Of a DNA stretch of 64,000 nt, positions 55,004 through 64,000 are shown piece after piece. The DNA is taken from NCBI GenBank assembly GCA_009733575.1, contig ML769591.1, forward strand, positions 9,920 through 73,919. Reading direction: 5' to 3'. Every line of letters begins with the position of its first letter. The stretch's first letter is position 1. The DNA comes from Gymnopus androsaceus JB14. Its lineage: Eukaryota; Basidiomycota; Agaricomycetes; Agaricales; Omphalotaceae. Under the pieces are notes generated by a model. It ran no database searches, was not told the origin of the DNA, and saw nothing but the letters and a program-made list of their open reading frames with translations. The translations under genes were made by a program, and so were the position numbers.

Positions 55004-58000
55004 ATGACTTCTACGGACATAGCTAGCCTGTTCGCTGAGCTTCCTGAGAATCGTAAACGCGAGGGAACACCCCCAATCGACAACGTTGACAATAATGCGC
55101 AACCACGCAGCGAGGTTGAAAGCACTCCCAATAGTCAACATAACGCTAGTTACTCCTCCGCTATCACCTACGGTATAAAACCAAAGACGAGGGTGGAGGA
55201 TGCCAACTTGCACCTTCGAGGCGATCTCGAGAGCATGCGAACCCTCCCGGCAAAGGAGTGGGCCTTGACCATCTTCGGAGAGGTCCCAGCGAAGGATGTT
55301 AGTACCATCTCGGAGGAAGTCGAGGCCAAGTTGAACCGATATCTGGACCAGACCAATCGCCAATGCAAGGAACCAGAGTTGTACCCTTCTCTCGTCGCCC
55401 TGCTCAATAAAATTGGCTCAGACGGCAGCGATAAAGTCTTTTACACCCAGGATCCAGTCCCGGTGCGAGGATCGTTTGTATCACAGAAACCCGACATTGG
55501 CATGCTTTTCAAAGCCCTTGCCGTCGACGAGAATAATATGCTAAAAATCCTATCAGCCAAGCAGAAGAAAATGGGACGCGTGTTCTATGCGCTGTTGTTG
55601 GCCATCGTTGAAGCCAAGCATAGGAAAGGTGAATTGTTGGGAGCGAAATACAAACGTGAGTCCAGTTTTTTCTTGGGTTCAACCTAATATATCGAGTAAC
55701 CGTTTGCTGTAGCCAATCCTATTCAGGCATCCAAGGAACCAAGACAAACTATGAGCAAAAGACGAAGACGTGACGAGGACCCGGATGAACTTGGTATGCG
55801 ATCTATGCTGCGTATTTTTCTTTACTCATTTGATCATGTAGTCAACGAGCACTCAAATGCCGAAGCTGGCCCGTCAAAGAGAACTAGACGGTCCAGAAAC
55901 ATCCAATCACTAGATGACGATGACGATAGTGAGTGTATTCTCCCTAAATGTTACTCAGTATTCCTATTTATCTATGCAGTCAATATGCGCTCACAGCACG
56001 ACGATGATTTTCAAAAGGCGAGCAAGGGGAAAAGGCCTTCTCGGAATCTCGGTAAGGAAATTTATTATTTATATGGCTCGTCAGAACTAATACTCACTTG
56101 GATCGAAGGTAATACACGCGGGAGACAACAGGAGCCTGCACTCGACTCCATTGGTGAACACGATAATGAGCCAATCGTTGAATCGTATGACTCCTCCGAG
56201 CCAGAATTGTATCAGTCCTCTGAGCCGCAGTCCTCTGAGCCACAGTCTTTTGCTGAAGCATCCGGGTCCTCCGTCCATTCCACGAAACCTCCCTCTTCCG
56301 AATCGGAAGGGTCGAATAATGACGAAGGACTCGGATTGGAGGCCGGGGTCGTCGGCGGAGTCGTTGGAATCCCCTCCAGCTTCCCGTCGTTCCATTTCTT
56401 CCTGTAAAGCAATTTCAGATGGATAATGAAGAGAACCGTTCGCCTCAGCCACTCACTCCTCAAGCTTTTAGATATCAAGTCGCGGGGTATGCTCGGGATA
56501 TTCTCTCGTATGGCGTAATCAGATCTCACGTCATCACGTTGATGATTGACGACGCGAAAGTGATCTTTGTTTATTACGACCACAGTCTCATCGTTGAATC
56601 CGAGGTGAGGTCGTTCTTATCTCTATAACTGCTCAATGTTAACTATTAGTTTAGGTGCTCGATCTTCAAGACTCAGAGCAGAAGCTACTCTTTGTCAAGA
56701 TGATCAAACAAATGCATGCCCTCTCACCGGAGGCCCTCGGAATTATTCCCAATCTGCAGGCGCCGTTCATGTACGACCCCAAACAGCTCAAGAATCCAGG
56801 ATTATATCTCGAACCCGCTGCTAAAGAAGGAACGATTCCGTCCCACAAAGTCCTCGTGGGCTGCCTCCTTACGGTCGACTATAATACAAAGACGCGGCAA
56901 GGGCAACGCACTGTTCGACTAGGAAAAGTACTTTTTTGCTCCAACGGTATCAACGGTCGAGGAACCAAAGTTATTAGAGTGACTTGCAGCTGCAAGGACG
57001 GCGACTGCGCCTGGAAAGGAAAGGACGGCGAATGCGACTGGAAAGGCCTGAAGCTGGTTATGAAAATCAGCGTCCCGTCAAGGGACGCGTCCCTGAACAC
57101 GAAACTATCCAGCGCTGCACCGATATGGCCGTGGATGAGCATGCGTGGGTCTTGAAGCACCTCCCCAATGTACTCGGATGGTTCATCACGGATGGCGGCG
57201 CACTGCAGGTCAGGTTGAAGCTCATGTTTGGCGCTGACTACGACGAGCGTCTTATATGTGGCTCAATTCAGGAGGAGCTTTGTCCAATCATGGACTTGGA
57301 GTCGCAAGAGCAGTTTGCTCAAGTCATGTACGATGTCCTACAATGTGAGTCACACGTTCTTTTATCTCTGCTTCGTCGCTAATATCACTCCCCAAAGGCC
57401 ACGAGTGGGTCTATACTCATCCACGAGTTCTTCATCGCGACATTAGCCAGGCCAACATCATGTTTCGTCGTGACGCAACGAAAAAAATCTATGGGGTGTT
57501 GAATGACTATGACCTCGCTGCCTTGGTCGATGAACGCCATGCTCCTACATCTGGTCATCGAACCGGTACAAAACCGTACATGGCTCACGAGCAACAGCGC
57601 ACTGGCTGGACAGGTCCTCTATTTTACCGCCATGACTTGGAATCTTTGTTCTATGTCATCCTCTTGCTAGTCTATCACTATCAACGTCCCGGCGTCAAGG
57701 CTGAAAAGCTTGAATTCGTCAAATGGTTTACTGAGGGCGATGATTTTATATATAAGGAAAAGTCTAATTTACTCAGGGTAGTAGACTTCTCTTGGATCGC
57801 CGCTCCCCAGCCCTTCTTTGGCGCCTTTCGATATTGGCTGCAGACAATTCGAGACTCATTAGTGGATGGTTTTTCGGATCAAGGTTTAGCTTTGAGGAAG
57901 GCGCGAGTTGGGGGGCAGATCTCCTTTGACTTGGAAACCTTGGGGGACAACTTTTCCTACAAAACTATGTCTGCGGTGATGCGGAATTTCGACGGGAAAG

Positions 58001-58026
58001 AGCTTGTAACGAGGAATCCGAAGTAG
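55004..58026 (+). CDS. FunK1-type protein kinase (copy A), full length with one frame break
   Basis: FunK1 kinases are a fungal Ser/Thr-kinase-like family expanded in mushrooms, substrates unknown. N-terminal exons (55004-55687) hold the conserved helical domain (EWALTIFGEVPAKDVSTISE; VPVRGSFVSQKPDIG). Several short exons with acidic, Ser-rich spacers follow to about 56,400. The kinase part begins near 56,419 (AFRYQVAGYARDILSYGV). It contains KEGTIPSHKVLVGCLLTVDY, the catalytic loop VLHRDISQANIMF, GVLNDYDLAALVDE in place of DFG, and TGTKPYMAHEQ. About 57,062-57,075 lacks two bases relative to copy B (ATGAAA-ATCAGC-GTCCC), shifting the frame between KLVMK and RVPEHETI. Otherwise complete to TRNPK. 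Confidence 0.8.
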
Positions 58027-58583
58027 GACGTAGTTTGAACATTGGTTTTCTTGGTTCGTTGTACACTCAAGTCTCGCTCGGCATGTATCAATAGTCTATG
58101 CTTTCGATTCGCTTTCAGTATTCCAATAGTTGTAGTTATTAGTGGTTGACATTGTCGTGAATCGGGATATTATAATTTGAAGCCCTCATGGCTGACCTTC
58201 TCCGTCGCTTGGCCTCGGTCGCTACTCAACTCGCATCATGGCCACTCTAGTTTCCTTTGATTGAGATGGATCGCAAAACGAACTTGTAAATTCTTTCTAG
58301 GCGAGGAACGGACTCGAATTCTCTGAACAGTGCTCAACCTCATCCAAGCCTCGCAGCAAGGTTAAACAGCGTGATCCAAGGAGTATTGCATGGAGCATCA
58401 CCCGCTCGGTCTTACTCAAAATCTCATTTCTACGAGTTCTTCTTGATACAGCATAAGGATATCAACTCAAGCTGGCAAGTTCAATGGTCTAACCCGCGAA
58501 TATTCGTGAAACCACCGGTAAAACCGTAAGTTTACGACGTCGTACTTCTGTATTTACATACTCAGATTAGATTTTTTGTTCAC
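58027..58583. repeat. Downstream flank of copy A, duplicated after copy B
   Basis: 58,100-58,566 resembles 60,280-60,637, for example GTTTACGACGTCGTACTTCT near 58,531 against a near-identical block near 60,600. So the tandem unit included the 3' flank as well as the kinase. Confidence 0.65.
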
Positions 58584-58695
58584 GGAAAGTTCGAACTGGT
58601 CTCCTTCTTGTGAGCATAAGATATCATGTTGATGGGTGGATATGTCAGATTTCAGATTTTTTTTGCGATGTTGACTGATTTTTGTTGATGCGGAA
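58584..58695 (+). pseudogene. Relic of the secreted repeat-peptide gene (3' end)
   Basis: CGGAAAGTTCGAACTGGTCT and the next about 90 bases match the last repeat and 3' flank of the gene at 52,627-53,186 (53,149 onward), including ATATCATGTTGATGG. The core reads ESSNWSPSCE, so Pro and Trp are lost, and no upstream repeats or signal peptide remain. Confidence 0.75.
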
Positions 58696-58867
58696 AGGGA
58701 ACTAGCTATAAGGCAAGTACTAGCGTACAGATACAGGTGCAATGAGTATAGTAAGATATCTAAGCTGATGAACCTGTATGCAACCAAACAGTTGTGATAT
58801 ACACAGAGGTTCGTAGCTTGAGGAAAGGAGAAAGTTTGCATATGAAATTGGCGCGCACCGACGTCGA

Positions 58868-60244
58868 CATTTGTGTGTTATCAGCACTTCGAGACTCAGA
58901 GCAGAAACTCCTTTTATCAAACAAATGCACGCGCTCTCACCAGAGGCCCTCGGATTATTCCCAATCTGCAGGCAAAGTTCATGTACGACTCCAAACAGCT
59001 CGAGAATCCGGGATTGTATCTCGAACAAATTGCTAAAGAGGGAACGATTCCGTCCAACAAAGTCCTCATGGGCTGCCTCTTTACGGTCGACAATAATACA
59101 AACAAACGGCAAGGGAAACGCACTTTTCGAATGGGGGAAGTACTATATTGTTCCAATGGTATCAACGGTCGATGCAGTAAAGTTACTAGAGTAACCTGTG
59201 GCTGCGAGGGAGGCGACTGTGATTGGAGAGGAGAGGACGGCGAATGTGACTGGAAAGGCCTGAAGCTGGTTATGAAACATAGTTGTCCCATCAAAGGACG
59301 TATCCCTGAACACGAAACTATCAAGCGTTGCAGTGCTCTGGCGGTGAATGAGCATGCGTGGGTCCGGAAGCACTTGCCCCATCTGCTCGGATGGTTCGTC
59401 AAGGATTTCGACGGTAACACGGTCCAGAGCAGGGTGAAGGAGAAGTTCGGCGCTGATTACGAAGAGCGTTTTATATGTGGCTCAATCCAGGAGGAGCTTT
59501 GTCCTATCATGGAGTTGGAATCGCCAGAGGAATTTGTTCAAGCCATGTATGACATCCTACAATGTGAGTCAAACTTTATTTTTTCTTCTTTGTCTCTAAT
59601 ATGACTCCCCACGAGTGGATTTACACTTATCCACGGGTTCTTCATCGTGACGTTAGCCAGGCCAACATCATGTTTCGTCGTGACGAAACGAAGAAATCTA
59701 TGGGGTGTTGAATGACTATGACCTCGCTACCTCGTTAGATTATGGACACCACGCTCCTACATCTGGTGAACGAACCGGTACAAAACCTTACATGGCTCAC
59801 GAGCAACAGCGCATTGGCTGGACAGGTCCTCTGCATTACCGCCATGACTTGGAATCCTTGTTCTATGTCATTCTCCTGCTGGTTTATCACTATGACCGTT
59901 TCGGAGTCAAGGCTGAAAAGCTTGAGTTCGGTAAATGGTTTACTGAAGGCGATGAATACCTCTATGACAAAAAGTATGTTTTCCTTCATCAATACTCTTG
60001 GATTGCTACACCCCGACCCTTCTTTGCTGCCTTTCGATATTGGCTGCAGACAATTCAAGACTCTTTGATGGCTGGTTTTCTGGCAGAAGGTTTAGCTTTA
60101 AGAAAGGCTCGAGCTGGGGGGCAGATTTCCTTTGACTTGGAAACCTTGGGGGACAACTTTTCCTACAAAACCATGTCTACGGTGATGCGGAATTTCGATG
60201 GGAAAGCGCTTGTAACGAGAAATCCGAAGTGGCAGGTTGAATGA
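58868..60244 (+). pseudogene. FunK1-type kinase copy B, 5'-truncated and disrupted
   Basis: Begins inside the kinase domain (equivalent to 56,655 of copy A) and keeps the frame in the region where copy A is broken (HSCPIKGRIPEHETIK). Damage: about 10 bases lost near 58,905-58,915; the intron acceptor is lost (about 7 bases near 59,610) so that CHEW cannot be spliced in; and one base is missing in AAGAAATCTATGG (about 59,693) before GVLNDYDL. VLHRDVSQANIMF and TGTKPYMAHEQQRIGWTGPL remain. The whole N-terminal half is absent. DNA identity to copy A is high, so the duplication is fairly recent. Confidence 0.85.
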
Positions 60245-60882
60245 CTTTCTAGCCCGCTCTCTCCACCGTTGTACTCACATTTCGCTATGCCGGTCTCTAT
60301 TCAGTATTCTAGTATTGTACTCATTGGTGGTTAGCGTTGTCGTGAATCGGAGTACTATAATTTGAAGCCCTCATGGTTGACCTTCTCGGTCGCTTCGCCT
60401 CGTCGCTCGATGTGAGATCACGTATCGATCTCATATACTAACATTCTCCAGCTCGCATCCTGACCACTTCAATCGCAAACCAACCTCTCTTCAAATTCTA
60501 GACAAGGGAACAACGTTCAATCTTCAACTTCATCCAAGTTAGAGGTCAAACAGCGTCAAACGGTAGCCCATTGAAAGTCTGTTCGGTGAAACCGAAAGCT
60601 TACGACGTCGTACTTCTGTATTTCATACTCGAATTAAATTGGTTCAGTGGTTATTCATCGTTTTCAATGTTCGATGTTTCTTTGGCAAATTCAACCGTAA
60701 CGCCGCTTTATTAGAAAGCTACTCGCTGGTGAACGCCGCAATCGCATTCTCAAGTAGAAGATCATTTAAACATCATTCTATTTCACCGCCATATTCTAAT
60801 TGTGCCAGCGCTTCAGTTTCAATGCCAGACCTTCGGTCTGTGTAGGTGATCAGCAAGGAAGCTTGATATGCAACACGATAAC
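60245..60882. other. Flank of copy B and spacer to the transporter
   Basis: Up to about 60,637 it matches the flank of copy A. The plus frame 60,639-60,845 has no motif. Confidence 0.4.
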
Positions 60883-63800
60883 TTACCCAAAGCCTCCATT
60901 GGGAGGCGTAAGCAGTGATAATCCTTGACCATCAGCGGTATTTTCAAATACCTTGGAATATGAATATCACGGTGTAAGGAAACGACTGAACGAGAGTAAC
61001 ACTCACCGTATTTCCCCACCAAGTCTGAACTGTATGGGCCCCAATAGAGCCTGCAGCAGGGAATTGGAGACAGAAAAAGATGACCACTGTGGAGACTGCT
61101 ACTCCAGAATCCACTGATGGAATTTAACAGTCATCACAAGGAAGGTAGTACAGATGCTAAACTTACGACTAGCTGAGAGGACATAATTATATTTCGTCCA
61201 CCAGGAAAAGTGGCGTCGGCGGATAAGATATTGGAATATGAAGCCGACGATGGCCCATGGGACATAGTTGATTGAGGTTGCGGGTGGAAGCAACCCAGTC
61301 CCAGTGAAAATCAGGGGAAAGCTATCGTGAAAGAAGGTAAGTTATGAACACAGGCAAGTCCATGAAATATGGGTGTATCTCACTTGATGTACCGCGTCCA
61401 ACTGCTCGGCCGTTTCACATGAGCGATCCAATGTAAGATCGGAGCAACCAAACCAACGAGGAAGAAGAAAAGTAGACCTGGAACCAGTACCACAGTTAGC
61501 GACTAACTTTCGATTTAGAAACGTGCTCACCCTAGTAAGTTGAACCCTTGGAAAATATACGCGCAGGACCAATTACCCCCCACAGAATACTTGCTGATCC
61601 AAAAACAGTAGTCGACACACAGGTAAACCCGTCTGGTTGGTCGTGATCACACAACCCTCTAATGTTCTTAAACATCCATGCCTACACAAATCGTCAGTGT
61701 ATATTTCAGGTTGCTTAGAATAGACTAACCTGTACGCCTAGTTGTGTAGTCCCAGCGACGATGGTGGCAAATGTTTGAGCAGCAAACATGATTCGAGGTG
61801 GAATTTTCATGTAGTGACCCAGTTTGAGATCTTGAGTAAAGTTTAGAGCTATAGGCCAGATATGAGAGTTGCTCAAGACTCGATACATAGATCTCCGACT
61901 CACCCTGAGCCATTGTGATGTACCCCCAAGTTTTGAACATCATCATGGCGATTGGTCGTCCAGGGAGAGAATAGCCTATGATGAGTTCTGTAATAACATT
62001 CAGGCCGACTAAGAAACACATCAAAACCGAGTTGGGTTAAAACCACAAATTAAAATACCCTGCTGATTCGTTATCGCTTGAATGATCCCAATTGGAAGGG
62101 TGTAGAAGAAGGCTACCGAGGCAAAATATCAACGCCACCATCGAACCAAAAGCTGGAGGTGACACGTACAAATTACGAGGGCAAGAATGAAATATCCGCT
62201 GCAAGACAACCCCCAGCTCAGATCGTGGGCTCTGGAGAGTAGATCTTACTTACATAGGCAACTGGGTGTCCCATACTTGAATTACGATACATCCAAATAA
62301 AAACATCGTCACTAAGCACCCACATACAGTATTAGCGAGAAATCAGAAAACAGCGCGCCAAAACTCACCAAAGATAGTGGTGTACCACCACTCCGGTACT
62401 TGAGCATAGCGAGACATCAATTTGGCGTGGACATCCGCTTGCTCATTTAATGAACGACGAGCTTGAATCCAGATTTGTTTTCGGTAGAAAAGGCTAGCAA
62501 GTAAATTCGATGAAGGTGAGATGGACATCTGAAACGAAATTGAGGAAATGAAAAACGTACGCGGAATGCACTGTGAAAAGAACAGATAAATAGGTCGACA
62601 AAAGATTAAACCATTAAAGCACTTACTTATCGTAGCGGTCATACTCGCAAAAGACAATCCGTAAGACAGCGCAAACGTTGCTGACAAGTAGATAGGACTG
62701 TACGCTTCGTACGCGGTTTGGTCAAATGCGAGGTCTGGACTGACGATCCTCCTGACGTCGTAAGCCGTACCATTGTTGTTGAAGGATCCATCGCTCAGGA
62801 CACTGTAAATACGCATTTAATGAGTGGTCCCACTATCAACCGGTGTTTGAGAAAAAGAAACCTACGGCAAGTACGCAGAGTTCCAGGTGTTCGTATACTG
62901 CGTATTGAGAAAGCTTTGATCAATTAATGGGTTCGAGGAGAGATGTGGTGGGACGGAACGTACATATAGGATTGGGGTTACTAGCCCTAGAGAATTAGAG
63001 TGTATTAGATCAGGCGATCCGAGAGGAATATGGTTACGAACAGAAGAAAAACACAAATGCAAACGCAACGTTCGCTTCCGCCCACCATGGCGTCGCTAGC
63101 GGTGAGCCAATATATGCGATCTAAACCAATGTTTGAGTGCTCCACTTCACTGCCTATGAATCTCAATCGCTACCTGTGCCCAGTCAAAAGTAAGGAGGCT
63201 CATGCCCAGCCCGGATTGATACTAGCATACTATCAGCATTCAACTTGAAGCCTAGCTGGTCACTAGTACGCACCCCGAACATTTGATTCACTTTCACATT
63301 ATCCGGAACGATCCAACAAACCCACGAAAAATAGCTCAAAGCCTGGAACAAATATCCAGGAAGGAAATACCACGAGAACGATCCCAAGAACGCGTATACA
63401 AAAAATCTCTGACGGCTGATACCTCCTCGATTGCCGATACCCGCGTAATGGGTTGAATGCAATGTATTGAAAAGAGCACATGTAACAAGGTTCGTGGGCC
63501 AGATCATTGAAGGTGGTTGGACGAGGAATCGTTTTGCCACACCTCCGATGGAGAAACCGATTAGTTGGGTAGACATGACGGTTAACCATTGGTAGCTAAA
63601 GCTGTAGGTTTGGTTGTAGAATACTCGTTGGACTGCGACCTGCAAAAAGCAAACGCGTTTGTGGGTTTAATTCCCCTAAAGCTTGGGAGTGGTGGTACTT
63701 ACGATGTCCGTTGCGTAGGCACTTTGATAGCCCACTGAAGCCATTACCGTGACAAGGACCTGCAATAACGTGGCTCAGTTTCATACACCTATTCAAACTG

Positions 63801-64000
63801 TGCAAGTCTGCAAAAACATACATGCTCCTTGATAGAAAACGGTCCCGGATTCAACGCCAACCCAAAAACCTGAACTTCGGGGACGAATTTCGCCCATGCA
63901 CATCCTATAGGGAAAGCAACCAATTGCGCGACGAGACCGGTGACTGTTACCGAGGGACTGTAGTAAAAATAGAAAGCAGTTGTGAGCGAGGAGAGGAAAG
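60883..64000 (-). CDS. Oligopeptide transporter (OPT family), 5' part outside the window
   Basis: Proton-coupled importer of small peptides or peptide-like compounds (OPT family) in the plasma membrane. Minus strand, more than ten short introns. In order: [16 protein letters not shown], the conserved NPGPF-x-KEH motif; [20 protein letters not shown] (exon junction before VAVQ); [79 protein letters not shown] and [20 protein letters not shown] before the stop at 60,883-60,885. Many membrane helices are evident. The start and N-terminal region lie beyond 64,000. No damage seen in the visible part. Being 7.7 kb from a secreted-peptide gene is suggestive but may be chance, since OPT genes are numerous in these fungi. 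Confidence 0.9.

Overview
The window looks like nuclear DNA of an Agaricomycete (mushroom-forming basidiomycete). The reasons are dense genes on both strands broken by 50-65 nt GT-AG introns, FunK1-type protein kinases, two members of a mushroom-type seven-helix membrane family, an L-amino-acid-oxidase-type flavoenzyme, and a tyrosine-recombinase (YR) retroelement. No tRNA, rRNA or CRISPR array was seen. Assignments come from reading motifs and translations by eye; no database search was run.

Layout. 1-5,200 is a decayed, repeat-rich segment: an inverted pair of gene fragments (1-325 and 4,167-4,470), a small two-exon gene, a broken Zn2Cys6 factor, and a four-exon gene (4,006-4,733) whose stop codon lies inside a MITE that itself holds a second MITE. 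5,255-11,311 is a complete split-direct-repeat YR retrotransposon (Ngaro/PAT-like) with gag, RT-RNase H and recombinase ORFs. 11,300-20,700 is mostly relics: a CpG-mutated duplicate, a helical-domain gene, a decayed HCS1/IGHMBP2 helicase and a frameshifted seven-helix gene. 20,700-31,300 is a gene-rich block: coiled-coil protein, D-amino-acid oxidase with a divergent Asp/Glu/hydantoin-type racemase, seven-helix protein, RING protein and a sugar-phosphate/nucleotide-sugar-type transporter. 31,300-33,400 has no convincing gene. 33,400-50,800 carries a chromodomain gene with an in-frame stop, a Baeyer-Villiger monooxygenase, an Argonaute N-terminal relic, an L-amino-acid-oxidase-type flavoprotein, a Nudix hydrolase, an Rrn9-like gene with frame breaks, and a single-pass membrane protein.

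52,600-60,700 is the most unusual part. A secreted repeat protein (52,627-53,186) has six identical 12-residue cores (GDPESSNWPPSW), most followed by dibasic Kex2-type sites, which fits a peptide/RiPP precursor. It is followed by three FunK1 kinase copies in different states of decay, and a relic of the repeat gene precedes the last kinase copy. The window closes with a partial oligopeptide transporter (OPT family).

Two themes cross the window. Several otherwise well-formed genes carry a single lesion (stop, frameshift or lost splice site), so this is either a decaying haplotype or contains sequence errors. At least four introns have GC-AG borders, all with donor GCAAGT.
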